A stretch of 64,000 nt of DNA, taken from the NCBI GenBank assembly GCA_028023455.1, contig JAQFVV010000150.1, positions 2,363,550-2,427,549 on the forward strand, written 5' to 3'. This DNA comes from Epiperipatus broadwayi. Its lineage: Eukaryota > Onychophora > Udeonychophora > Euonychophora > Peripatidae. Made by a program: the position numbers and the translations under genes. The notes beneath the pieces are model-generated. The model was not told the DNA's origin. It saw nothing but the letters and a program-made list of their open reading frames with translations, and searched no databases. Below, piece by piece: positions 24,026 to 36,915 of this stretch; within the stretch, counting starts at the first letter, position 1; every line of letters begins with the position of its first letter.

Positions 24026-24883
24026 ATATTTGAATCTCTGCACTCATATTTATAGCTTAGTAACTTTCACTAAACCACTATTTATGCACAAATATGCTGA
24101 AAACAAACTCATAAACTGTCTACATATTTTTTGTTTATTTATTAAAATTATTGCTGTTACAGAAAAAAATTGGATAAAAAAATTTTCATGATACAAATTT
24201 CTGTACTATGAAGTTTTCTTATTAAGAATTTTTTCTCATCCACTAATAATAATTTCAATAAGTTAGTTAATCGAAAGCAGTTAGATATTTATAAATTTGT
24301 TTTCAACTTTCTCCATCTACTATTGGTTAAAATTGTGTTATTAAAAATATATGCAATGAAATACAAGCACTCTTACTATAATTTTTAAAAATTCTTAGAA
24401 CAGATCTCAAGGGTGCATTAACTATGACAGGAGGAATAAAAATTTATCAACTATCATTTGTCTAATTATGAAAAGAATTTATCTATGTCTGTGGATGGCA
24501 GACTTTTTAGTTGATTTGTGATAGCCTGATTTATGTTATTCTTATCATGATTAATTTCTACTTTGTTAAGGACTTCTACATGATATTTTTCAAAACTGGC
24601 TTAACCTGAAAATTTTTGCTGTATTATTAAAGCGGAAGTCAACCTCTGGTAATGTGCTATTTCTTAAATATTATAAATCTCTGCACACTGACCATGCTTA
24701 AATCAGGGCTTGACTCTATTATGTGCTTGATGTTATAATCATATATATATATATAGTAATTATGAAAAACCTCCATTAATATAAATGTTACAAAATTCAA
24801 GCATACATATATACATATGCTTTACGAAGTATTCAATGTATGTATATATATATATATATATATATAACTATTTAGCTTAAATA
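24026..24883. other. AT-rich spacer with two faint repeat fragments
   Basis: 24026-24085 (minus) begins gtggtttagtgaaagttact and may be another S2 tRNA-like remnant. 24632-24690 (cggaagtcaacctctggtaa, tgtgctatt) matches one arm of hairpin K at 3.6 kb. The rest is AT-rich, with a (TA)n run at about 24840-24867. Confidence 0.45.
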
Positions 24884-24945
24884 GAGGCACACTCTCCATA
24901 TAGTAGTGCTACTCAGTGCAAGCCTGAGTAATAAATTGATGCTTA
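24884..24945 (-). repeat. Repeat family A, short fragment
   Basis: The stretch cacactctccatatagtagt, gctactcagtgcaagcctga, gtaataaattgatgc matches the family over about 60 bp and then stops. Confidence 0.8.
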
Positions 24946-26263
24946 AAGTATTTTCAATGCAAAATACCATTAATTTTTTTTAAGCAGTTCTTGGATATTA
25001 GTAAGAAAAGCTATGATTATCGTGCTTGGTACTGATAATGCATTAAGATAAATAAAACTGTTTGTTTATTTTTGTAATTTTAGCCATTGAATACTGTGTA
25101 AATATATATATATCAAATAAAATATCCAATATAGACTAACTACAGAACTATTGTAATAATAATAAATAAAACACTAACACATTAACAGTAATAATAAATA
25201 TTTATAATAACAATTATAAAATAACTAGAAATACTTTCAGTTATTTTTATAGCCATTTTCAACTGTTAAACATTTAAATTTGCCAGAAGTTAATATCATC
25301 ATGTGTTATCCCAAGATTTATTAATTTAACATTCACACTTTCTCTATTAATTAGAGATGTCTTACATCAACCTATCCATAAAAATTGCCTCTTTGATTTT
25401 CCTTTTATTATGATTTCTTTTCTCAGAAAAAATTAATGATATCCAGATTAAAATTGAAGACAAAATCACATTTTTTCATGACCAAAAACATGGATGCTAT
25501 GATTTAATTATTATTATCAGATGTTCTCGGCCTTCGAAAAGCAATCATTTTTTAATAGGTTGCTTTAACAATTTTTTTTTTTAATTTGATGTAAATTAAA
25601 CAAAAAATTTTAATATTATATAAATAAATGTGAAAAAATTACCTGATGTTGAAGTGGTGCATATCTACTAGTAGATATACTTGCTTCATTTGCTGTGTTT
25701 GAACCTATCGACCAGCATAGAAATAATTTTATTAATAAAATAAACCCACATACATTAGGAATATGTGAGTGAATGTGTGCAATTATGGGGGGATGGTTTT
25801 AAAAATTCTTCATAATCAGACTTAGCAATCTTAAGTAAACAATAAATAGGTTTATTAGAAAATTTTCCAGCTAAGTTAGAAATTAATAAAATCAGTAAAA
25901 GCAATGAAGTATACAATGGGAGAGTGGTTCAAACACATTAGGAAAATTAAAATAAGTGCTGTATCCCTTGAGCCATCCAAAAATAGTTACAGTTAACACT
26001 CTTTCAGAGGAGAGAAAATACATTGTAATAAATAATAAGAAAACAATGCACAGCAAGATAAAGTGGTGACATAGAACTGAGAATAATTTGGTAGAAACAT
26101 GCTGCAGGCAAAAACTTATGGATATAAGAAAAGAGAATCCCATTGTTGTCATTATTAGATTTTTTCACAACAATTATTAATATATGAAATAATAAAGAAC
26201 TATTAGTAAAATAACTTTTCATTATGTATATGCTTAAATTAATAATGGCAATGTGTACTGTAC
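24946..26263. other. AT-rich spacer, nothing recognised
   Basis: No recognisable gene. Two overlapping minus frames around 25892-26384 are considered in the next entry; the part below 26263 is hydrophobic AT-rich noise. Confidence 0.45.
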
Positions 26264-26384
26264 CTGTAAGTATGTGCGAATAAATCGGTGTCAGCTTCTC
26301 TGGGTCATAGCAGTGGGGAGCCAAGCATCCATACTGTTCCTCAAAACAATGTAAAGAAGAGAAGAGATCCTTGTTATCCACCAC
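26264..26384 (-). other. Possible exon-like segment, unrecognised
   Basis: On the minus strand about 40 codons read VDNKDLFSSLHCFEEQYG, then CLAPHCYDPEKLTPIYSHIL. This has a more balanced amino-acid composition and higher GC than the surroundings. The segment ends at cttacag|gtacag, which could be read as a splice donor in this direction, but the same bases on the plus strand include CTGTAAGTATG, a donor-like sequence too. Upstream in frame there is a TGA about seven codons before the first GTG, with no convincing acceptor. I do not recognise a family. It may be an exon, a decayed exon or chance. Confidence 0.2.
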
Positions 26385-27479
26385 CCATTCATCACCATGA
26401 ATTCACTCATCTACTTCAAAGAAGCCCTCAAGAATACTGGTAACCATTTAATATTACTATTTGACATATCTGTAACTTTAAAATGTAAGAATTCTATTGC
26501 TGGTCTTTACCTAGATAATCTATATAATTTCTAAATGTATTTTTTTGTTTTCTTAGTATAATTATTAATCCTGTTTGCTGGTTTAGTTGTCACATCTTAA
26601 TGAAAACATATTTTTGTGTATTAATGATATTTACTTTGAATGGTGGAGGGAATCAACAGTTAAATTATAAATCTTGTTTATGCTTTTTCCTGGCTCTCCA
26701 AACCCCCATTGGACTGGCCGAGTCATGAAGACACCAAACATATTATTATGTCAAATTTTAAATAAATCAATAGCAGTAAATCCATTAATTAATGCACCAA
26801 GTTATCTAAGAATCCCCCATCATGACAAGGAATAGTTATTCTATATTCTGTTAAATTATAACGGTGTTATAGGTTGATGAGCAAATAATTATATTTATAT
26901 AAATCAAAACGTTTATTTACACGAAAGTGCGATAAAATAAGTACATAAATAACTCAATGTTTCCGAGTCAATAAGTTTGCCGATAATAAAATTATAATTT
27001 AAAAATAAATTCCTGATATATGTAGGGCAAATGCGTGAAGAGGAATAAATGAATATTAAAAAGAAATAAACTATTTTATTTAAAAGTCAGATAATATAAA
27101 ATATGTATTGAATATAGAAGAGAAAATAATTATAAACTTAAACCTGTATATGTGTAAACGCTACAGTCAATAAATATAAAATTTCATAAATGAAATGTAT
27201 TAAATTGAGATAGTCTGTTATAATGATTGTCCACCCATTCTAAATAAATACAAACTTAGTAATTAAAATCTACATCTATATTATTGCTGTCAATCATGAT
27301 TCTTATGTATGGGTTAATATTCATATTTACTCATTGTTGGTTGGAAAATAGTATATGAATTATTTAATCTTTTTTAAAAAACAAATGGACCTTGATTCAG
27401 TCTGTAAAACTCACATCTATATATATGCATTATTAAATTTCCTTCATGAGTCTATGGTTTAGTTAAATTACATACATAT
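26385..27479. other. AT-rich spacer, nothing recognised
   Basis: Mostly AT-rich. Short GC-richer patch near 26690-26735 (ctggctctccaaaccccc). No gene recognised. Confidence 0.45.
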
Positions 27480-28400
27480 AAGGCATGATTCTTCTTTATA
27501 GGCCCTGCCAAACAATGTAAGGGCCGACCATCAGCCAGGTGCCCAGGAGTTTGATCTTAGGATGTATCCTGGTCCGGGTTCAGCAGACACTGGAGAGTTT
27601 CTGTAATCCTAAATCCTGGATTTTAGCATCTCTTGGCTACTTCACTTGTCTGCAGAAATCAAATGTACTCTAGGTTAGAAGCAGATACACCTCTGTGACC
27701 TAAAACTTTGAAGACCATTCAAAACACTGCCTCAGATCACAAACGGATTCTATCTTCCTTATAACCCTTGGTCTCTGAGATTTTGTTAATAACTCAGTCT
27801 TAATACCACTGCCTGATATAATTATTGTAATCACGCATGAGTTCCAGCCAACTATGTTCAAACCCATCCACATGACAACACAAATAATGCTTAACTAAGG
27901 AAACTTAGATGCTGTAGGCAGACTATCAGTGTCATTGAATCATAGTAAGGCACTATATACCTATGTAATTGCCATCACTCCTACTCTTGTGATAACAAGC
28001 AACTAACCAATTTTGTAATTTTCATTAAGCATAATTATTAATGTAAATAAACGAATAAGCTATGTAAAGTGCTAGTATCTCATCTAAATTATACACACAC
28101 ACACATCTGGATATATACTAGGTAGTTATTGTGATCTAAGGTAAGCCTAAGAATTAGCCTATAGTGTTAATACAGTTATTCAAACCCTGAGATAGAAACC
28201 CATGATCATTCCTGTGAGTTAAGCTGTGGCATATGGGAGGTTGAGGTGATATCATCAAGGGTCTTGAGTAAGTAGTTGGGGCTAGAAAGATCAAGGAAGG
28301 TTTAAACTTGAGACAGGGGTAACTCTGTACCAGATGGTTGACAACCTTTGCTTGATTTTTTGGTCTTGTTGGCTAGCTATACAAACTTGATTGTAAAAGA
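27480..28400. other. GC-richer island without recognisable gene
   Basis: About 900 bp with visibly higher GC than its flanks (for example ggtgcccaggagtttgatct and tggtccgggttcagcagaca), interrupted by an AT-rich part around 28000-28100. No frame reaches 60 codons. It could be an old transposon, an untranslated exon or a noncoding RNA. I see no family landmarks. Confidence 0.35.
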
Positions 28401-28830
28401 CCATCATTTTTGTCATAGTTGTTTTTAACACCCAAAACTATTAATAAGGTTAAAATAATAAAACTAAATTAAAATTAACGTTTTTAAATATACCTATTAT
28501 CTTAGATATGTGAATTTGACAGTATTATGGGAAACTGCAAAAATTATAGTTTATTAATGGCGGAATTACTTCTTTTGCATAAAATATGCTTCATAATAAA
28601 AATTATGGATTATTAAATATAAAAGATGAAAGTACTTCCTTTGCATAAAATGCTTGTAATATAAATTACAGTTTAGTTAAGTATAGTTATTTATTTATAA
28701 AAAATAAATTTACTTTCTTTTTGTTCAATTGTATATTTCACAATGTTATGGACAAACATAATACTTTTTTTAATTGGTTATGAATTTGACATGTAATAGC
28801 CTTATGGACAAACATACATTCACATGGATT
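28401..28830. other. AT-rich spacer, nothing recognised
   Basis: Short direct repeats of ttttgcataaaat and ttgacatgt/ttatggacaaacat are visible; nothing else. Confidence 0.45.
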
Positions 28831-28835
28831 TTATA

Positions 28836-28983
<148 letters not shown>

Positions 28984-29324
28984 CTTCAAATACAACTTTA
29001 TTTATAAAACAAAGGGTACATTGATAGTTATATATACATACAGGTGTAATTTAGTTAGTAATATAGTTAACTATTGGATTTATATAAAAATAACTATAAG
29101 TTCAAAAGTTCAATGAACAGTCAACTTAGTTATAGATAGAAAAATAAGTAATACTTGGCTATTGTTGAAAGGATATATGTATAATATAATGTTCATTAAT
29201 TATAGATTAAGAAACACTACTAACAGCAAATTTTTTATGGGTATATTTTATATAGAGAGTGTTTAAAAAATTCATTAGCAAAATAGGTAGGCAACTTTGT
29301 AGTATGCAGCTTTGAATGCTGGAT
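28984..29324. other. AT-rich spacer between two TTA arrays
   Basis: No gene or structured repeat. Confidence 0.5.
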
Positions 29325-29336
29325 TGGTTGTTGTTG

Positions 29337-29430
<94 letters not shown>
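29325..29430. repeat. (TTG)n-(TTA)n trinucleotide array
   Basis: Five TTG units followed by about 30 TTA units, then a degenerate CAT/ATT tail to about 29485. A second trinucleotide array within 500 bp of the first. Confidence 0.97.
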
Positions 29431-30655
29431 CACTTCCACCATCATTACTACCATCACCATCATCATTATTATAATTATTATTATTTTATTTTATACATTG
29501 ACATAAAAGCTAAAGTTCTTTTAATTTTTTTAATACTACATTTTAATTCACTTAAGTATGAAGCGTTACATTTATTTGTAATTTGACAGACAACATTACT
29601 TTGTTTTTTACGATAAAAATTAATATTACTTTGTTGTTTTATAGATATCGCATTTTCTCAAATATTCACCAATCAAATAACAAGAGATAGAATTGGAGTA
29701 TTTTTAATAAACCTAGAATTCAGCATTTGAAAAGCTGAAAAGAAGCTGAGATGAAAATATTGCTTATATATATATATATATTAATTCTAAAATTTTCACA
29801 GATAAATAAATTCATAGTATTATTTCCTAGAGCTTGCATGTAAAAAAAATATAATATCTAAATAGCTTATGTTTTAGTACAATAACAAGTACTTTTCTCA
29901 GAGTTTCTTCTTTCTCAAATCATAACAATGTGTGTTGTGAGATTTAAAATCATTATTTTTTTATTTTGATATTTCCTCCTCATTCTTACATTCTATTGGT
30001 TAAGATGTTTTAAAGAATAATTTATTCTCCAATAGCTTTTTCCAAATATAGTTAATTTTCTTTAATTCACACTTTTCATTTATGCTCTTAGGTCTTTTAA
30101 GATCCAAATAATAATAGATTAATGCTTCTCTTCTCTAATTATTTATTGCTAGTTAGACAAAAAAACAATGAAAAATCCTCACTAAACAGTAATGCTCATT
30201 TCATGGCGTATTTTCTTTCACTGTTTTATAATTGTTTTATAGTAAAAAGCTAGAAAAATGTTAATCTTCAGGAATAATGTAAATTTCTTTACATACATAT
30301 GTGCACATGCACACGTTTTTTTTTTGTTGTTGTTGTTGTTGTTGTTTTTTTGCAAAATGAAAAATAATACTAACTATATGGAAATTTGTATTCAGAATTA
30401 ATCTATACTCAGAAATAATTTTACTGAGGCAGTTACTCAAGAAACATGGGGGACACAAGTTTATCACTAACACTTACTGTCTATAACAGATTAAATTATA
30501 AACAACAGCAATGAATGAAAAGACTATAAACTGTATATATTCTTGTTGTTATTTTTAAAGTTCATAACAATAGCATTCAAGGATATTATTGAAAGAAGGG
30601 CTTTCTACCCCATTGAAGTAGGTTTTTACAAAAATTAAAAAATTTGTCACAACTG
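29431..30655. other. AT-rich spacer with a small GTT microsatellite
   Basis: A T run followed by about seven GTT units lies at 30317-30352; the glutamine run in the minus frame here is its translation. Otherwise nothing recognised. Confidence 0.5.
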
Positions 30656-31330
30656 GAGGTAGGTATACTCGTAAGTTTTTAAGTAAACTATGATGGCAGC
30701 CCATATTTTTGCTAAATCTATAGTTATGGGGGTCCCCAAAAAATGTTGATAAAAAATGCCTGCTAGTTAAACATCATATTTAATAATTATATTTTATTTT
30801 TTATTATTGTAGTTTTTAAAAAAGAAATCATTGTGGGAAAAATTAATTACAATATTTATAGTTTCTTTTCTTTTTTTTTTGGATTAACATATTACAATAT
30901 TTACACTTTATTCGTGTTGGTGGCATGCAATTGTATCACGATCATTATTAATGCTCACTTTTCAAGGGGACAGGCTCCCATGCCTTTGAAAATAGTCCAC
31001 TGCACCACGTTCTGTGACAGGAAAGTCTCAAATTTTTATGATGATGACAGTTTACCAAAAAAACTATTGACAAAAAGTAACAGATTGAATTGAACAGAAA
31101 TGTGTAAGAGCATCTCATCGTTTCCCACATTATAAGTAAAGAAAAGATATTGAAATAAAGTTTCTTACTGAAATTTATCAGAATTCATTCCTTTTATTAA
31201 AATTTAACAATCAATATATTAATTTTGTTTAGAAATAGCACATCTTCAGTAGATTGTAGGCCCTTGAAACAATATTTATCAAAAATTTGGGATGGCATCT
31301 TGGCTTACTTGAAAACTCACAAGTACCCAA
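30656..31330. repeat. Repeat H pair in inverted orientation around 500 bp
   Basis: 30661-30740 (gtaagtttttaagtaaacta, gatggcagcccatatttttg) and 31241-31328 inverted (aagtaagccaagatgccatc when read on minus) are diverged copies of the sequence at 15921-16005. Between them lies a slightly GC-richer core (about 30960-31030, aggggacaggctcccatgcc) with overlapping 86- and 60-codon frames on opposite strands, neither recognisable. The whole may be one element with inverted ends, or two separate insertions. Confidence 0.45.
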
Positions 31331-31528
31331 CTTGATCTTCTTCAGCAAACTATATTTTAGATTTCTTTTTAAAAAAATTAATTTTTTGCTAAAATGTTTA
31401 ATTAATTAAAAAATTATTAATAGAAGCAATAATTCTTTTTTATTTCTATATTGAAAATTCTTATATCTAATCTTAAACAAAAAAAATGCAATTATTGATT
31501 TTTTTTCATAAGTATGTTTTAGGTATAG

Positions 31529-32030
<502 letters not shown>

Positions 32031-33195
32031 ACAAATAGTCAGATCTGCAGTCAGATTCATAAATAAATATGAATAGACAGATGGAAATATGTGAATAAAT
32101 AAAAAAGCAAAATGATATATAGATAGATAATTAGAGCTATAGATTTTGTTTAATGAAATTTTATTTTAATAATGAAATTTGGATCATTTTTTGAAGTTTC
32201 AATTCCTTAACGAATATTATTTTATTATTCCACAGTAATTAAATTATCAATTTAATTATTTTTTTTATTTATACTTAGTAGATATATTTATTAAATAACT
32301 TACTTTTGAAATTTTTTGGTTTAAAAATGCATATTTATATTTGTCAGATATATATTAAAATAATAATAAATTTAATTATAAAATTGAGAAAACTTTTTAA
32401 GTAAATTGATATAGAAAAATAATTAGAGAGATAAATAAATGTATAAGCAAATAGATAAGTTGGTAGCTAGAAATATAGGTAGTCATGACTACAGATAGAT
32501 AGACTGGTTGATCCAGAATCTATTGGGACCAGAGTATAGATAGATAGATGTATGAACAAAAATAGATAGACATAAATGGATTGAAAAATATACACAAATC
32601 GGTGTCTAGTCTGATATTGGCGAAATAGATTATAGTTATAGATTTAGTACTATTATAGAAAAGTCGATTTCCTATTGCATATTACTAATTTATCCTAAAT
32701 TATTAGAAACACTAATTCAACTAGATGTATTTTTTTCATTTATTTTTATTTTTTTCATTAATATTCTAATAATAATATTACAGCTGTTTTAACTATAGAA
32801 CTTTTTTCCCATATAAAAGAGAACTCAAATATATCATCCCAGTGTTGATACAATTTAGATTTTTGATGAATTTTAATAATTTGTCCGATTTTTTATTTGA
32901 TGCGTCACATGGTCTAAAATTGTGTGTTTAGAAATTTATATGATGATAGATATCCATAGTATAAAAGGAAAGTGATGATGAGTATAACTTTACTATATTG
33001 TTCCTGACTTCTACACTCATATTTTGATTACTCATACACACGTAAAAAGCCTTACATATTCCATATAAAATTTTATAAATTCAGCCTTAAGTGAGATTCA
33101 AAGAATATTGCTTTTTGATTACTAATACATTTAGTTTTTATCTTATTGCATTGTAAAATATTTCATGCTATCTCATATAATCTGTATTATCTAAC
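32031..33195. other. AT-rich spacer with scattered GATA units
   Basis: Small GATAGATA clusters persist to about 32570, as if remains of a once longer array. No gene recognised. Confidence 0.5.
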
Positions 33196-33394
33196 ACAAT
33201 GAGCATGCTATGCTTTTTTGACAAATGCCACACGGAAAAGCATTTAAAAATCTCTATGTAGAATTATTCCTATCTCCAAACCAGTTTCAAGCCACTAGTT
33301 ATCTTCAGTGATAGTTCTAGATAGAGATTTGTAAATGCTTTCTCACAACATTTTCCAGAAAAGCTTGTTTAGAGCTATTAGCATGCCCGTTGTA
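33196..33394. repeat. Hairpin (foldback) element
   Basis: Outer ends acacaatgagcatgct and agcatgcccgttgtat are near reverse complements. Inner arms gcatttaaaaatctctat and atagagatttgtaaatgc are also complementary. The middle of each arm has diverged more, and the loop is about 60 bases. Confidence 0.75.
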
Positions 33395-34375
33395 TTAGAA
33401 TTGTAATACAAGCTTTTAAAATTAATTCATGTGCATATGACTGAATTTATCATTTTTTTACTATTATAATCTTTTATATATATATAAAAATACAAGCTAC
33501 AATGCCTATTGTTTTTCTTCCTCTATTTTGTTAATTATCATTGATTTGGATCTGAATTTGCATATATATTTCTTTTCTTATGAAAGATTTATCTACAAAG
33601 TTAATTAATTAAACTGTAAAAAAATTTAAGAAGGGTGATATTGGGATGAAAATTGTAAGTCTTTTTCTGTATGATTCTTCTGAAAATATTAAATGACAAA
33701 AGATCGTTCAAACTTTTGGTACATCAAAAATTGAAAGTTTTCCATTAGTCTCTGTTCTATTATGAATTTTTATATAAATATGGATAATGTTTATGAGTGA
33801 GGAAAATGACTGCTTCACCAGACTACAAGCTGTCATTAATATATTTGGGTCAGATCGCTGGTTTAAAAGCCACCAATTGTAAAACTTATTTTTTTATGGT
33901 CTGCAAAAACAAATAGGCTAACATTCAGAAAAAATAGTATTGATCATTTATTTATAAAAATACTCATTATGCATGAAGTAAATGTTCCAAAGATGATGGT
34001 TAACCAAAGAAGTGAGATAGTCTGACAGATTACAGCGATTATTTGTGAACCAAAAAAATATCAAAACTAACTAGAATAATATATGCTTCAATCTTTAAAT
34101 TTTTTTAATACAGTAATAAAAATTTGAGTTTTTTTATGCATGATTTTTTAGATTGTATTAAATCCTCTACAAAGTGCTTACAATTGGATGAGAAGGCTAT
34201 CTATTTCATGCAATTTCAGTAAACATAAAATTTGTCACAAATAGAAGATTTAATCCTATGAATAATTTTGCTATTTCATTTTTTTTTTCAATTGTTTGAT
34301 TAATTAACAATAGATTTCTTTGTTTCTTAAAAAATTATGATTTTGATTTGTTTTTACTGAAGTATTTTTCCCAGA
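33395..34375. other. AT-rich spacer, nothing recognised
   Basis: No recognisable gene or repeat. Confidence 0.5.
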
Positions 34376-34377
34376 AT

Positions 34378-34440
34378 GCTTCAGTGCCATGGTAGAGTTG
34401 CAGATTCTGGAATATTAGATCGTGAAAAGATTCCAATTCT
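34378..34440 (+). mobile_element. tRNA-like SINE remnant, family S2
   Basis: The order cagtgccatggtagagttg, cagattctggaatattagat and gattccaattctgg matches 56408-56480 (cagactctggaatattagat, attgattcca). This is the A-box region, the anticodon-arm-like stretch and a degenerate B box. Confidence 0.45.
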
Positions 34441-34515
34441 GGTATATTGATATTCAAACTTCTTATAAGCTTCAGAATAATAAAGCTATTCTAATATTTA
34501 TTTAAGTACCATCAT

Positions 34516-35112
34516 TTAATAGAATTTGAATTTTTTTATCTGTATTACAACCAATGATAGCATTTTCAAATATCTTCCCAAATTACAATTGTAAATGTGT
34601 CCAATGATTTTATACCATTTAAAATTAGCTTTTTTTTTTAGATTATTTTTAGGAGCTTTTTTAAATATATTACACATTTCAATTTTAGTTAAATCAGTTG
34701 GTGATATGTCTAGTTTATCAACAATTAACTCTATGCTAAAAATAATTCTTTCACATAATATACTACAATATAGTGAATTAAAATTAAAGTTTCTTTTTAA
34801 ACTTGAACTTTTGACTCTAGAAAGTATTTAATTTTAATAAGTTATAAAAACTTTTTAAATTGTAAGAGTAGCATTGAGAGATTGTATGTTTAATAGCATT
34901 TGTAATATTTGTTTAGTTTGGTGCAAATACTTTATAATAGATTCTATCTAAAAAAGGGGTCATAAAATTTAAATTATATGATCTAAATTCAAACTAAGTT
35001 GATTTTTTTGCAAAATAGAGATCCTGAAAGAAAGACTTATTCAATTTAAAAAATAATATAAAATTAATGCATTTGAGAATTGATAGTGGCATGCTTTATT
35101 ATATGTAGCCAT
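34516..35112 (-). pseudogene. Unrecognised coding-like remnant
   Basis: A stop-to-stop frame of 103 codons (34827 down to 34516) contains segments such as CERIIFSIELIVDKLDISPT and KKANFKWYKIIGHIYNCNLG. Directly upstream, in a neighbouring frame, open runs between 35112 and 34829 (MATYNKACHYQF at the start, later FMTPFLDRIYYKVFAPN and KHTISQCYSYNLKSFYNLL) are separated by one TAG and one TAA. Together this could be a decayed gene of about 200 codons with two stops and one frameshift. In DNA this AT-rich one run of about 100 codons can arise by chance, so the evidence is only the clustering of runs. I recognise no family. A 78-codon plus-strand frame overlaps it and is an alternative reading. 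Confidence 0.25.
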
Positions 35113-35699
35113 TGAGGGTTAAATTTAAATATGAATGGTAACAATTGCAAAACATCTGAATATTAAAAATAAAAAATAAATAAAAATATTTATAAAAATG
35201 TAAATATTCAGAATTAATTTGACTATTATTATAATAAAATAAATTTGAATTATTAATTCATTGCAAATAGTCACCAGGCCTTCCTCCATAAAGTTGTCAC
35301 ATCAGTGTTTATATAATTGTGATATACATATATGTTAGCTGTTTTATTATTATTTTTTGATTAGAGAAAAAAAATGATTTGTGTTTGCTGTATCAACAAT
35401 AAATGATTACTCAGTGAAGTAATGCTGTATTCACCTAAGCCAGTTGTGGATGAATAGAGGGGCTTAAAATCAAAAATTTAGAGAGAAGTTTGAACCTTTA
35501 TCGGAAAATGTTCATCATTATAGAGGTAATGCACTATTCTGCAGTATGACAACTCTGTTATAAATAAAAAATGTAAACAATGACTAGGGATAAACTCTCT
35601 CTTGAAGTCTATTTTATGGCAATAATGGTCTGGAAATATGGCTGATATTAATAATAAAAAATAAATAAATTAAATGAATACCCAGTCCGACTTCCTTGG
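35113..35699. other. AT-rich spacer, nothing recognised
   Basis: No gene or repeat recognised. Confidence 0.5.
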
Positions 35700-35737
35700 G
35701 TATATTTACCCTGAATGTCTGTTCAGGGTAAATATAC
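35700..35737. repeat. Perfect 16 bp stem hairpin
   Basis: gtatatttaccctgaa and ttcagggtaaatatac are exact reverse complements separated by the six-base loop tgtctg. The flanks do not continue the symmetry. Confidence 0.95.
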
Positions 35738-36840
35738 TTAATATCATCATCCCTAATACGCATTAACTCCACGATTAGTAAATGTGCATAAAACGAGTGC
35801 TCCAATTCTGTTACAGTATATATATATTTTAACGGTCAGAGTTGGCATATCTTATGATTTACATTTATTTTTATTTATTTACATAAGTTACATGGATACC
35901 ACTTGACTTTAAGCATTAGGAAATAAACCAACAACACACTATCACACACATACACACACATACATATATATATATATATTATTCCACAGAATAATGATGA
36001 CCATCACATAGAATACCCATTTATCATTTTATCATGCCAGGTTAGAAGTTAGATTGCAGAGAACACAAATTACTCCCAATGAATTAGAGTAGACCATGCA
36101 ATTTTACATTTAAAGAAAGTTAAATTATGTAACAATAGTTTAATCATAAAATATAATAATTTATTTATTTATTTTCTATTAACAATTTTTTTTTATTTTC
36201 CATTATTATTTACTTCTTCTATACTCAAGCAGAAAGACAATTATTAAACATAAATGCCCAAGATTTCCTTATTAAGTTAATTTAATCTTCATTTACATTA
36301 GTATTAATATATTTATAGATAATAAAGTACATTTGTTGTACATCAAACATCAGCTTCAATAAATACAAAACACTTTTTGACTCATATATTTTTTTAGTAT
36401 TACCATGTCATTATATTCTATATGGGATAAAAATTAATGCTATCTTTATACAATAATTAATAAGGAAGTCTTTTTTAAATCCTAATCCTAATTCAGTATA
36501 ATACAGCAGCTATAAGAGTAACCTTGTGATTCAACTGAGAGTTTAACCCTGTTTTAATGTAACTACAGTATATACAGGGATGGTTTATTCTGATTCCAAT
36601 CTCTAATATAGAAATCTATTCTTTTATATGGATGTAAATATACTTAATTATTTAACAGTAGACAACCAATTGCATGTATAATATAAATTGCTCTATATAA
36701 AAGCTAATTTTCAGCAATCAAATAGGGCCAACTATGAATGAATGGATGATGGATATAATTTCATCATTTATACGTGAACATCACATTTTATTTTTTCATA
36801 ATTTATTTACTTTTTCTTTTTAAGTAACAATTTGTATAAC

Positions 36841-36843
<3 letters not shown>
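35738..36843. other. AT-rich spacer, nothing recognised
   Basis: CA/TA microsatellite patch at about 35940-35980. Otherwise nothing recognised. Confidence 0.5.

Positions 36844-36911
<68 letters not shown>
36844..36911. repeat. (TA)n microsatellite
   Basis: About 34 uninterrupted TA units. Confidence 0.97.
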
Positions 36912-36915
<4 letters not shown>

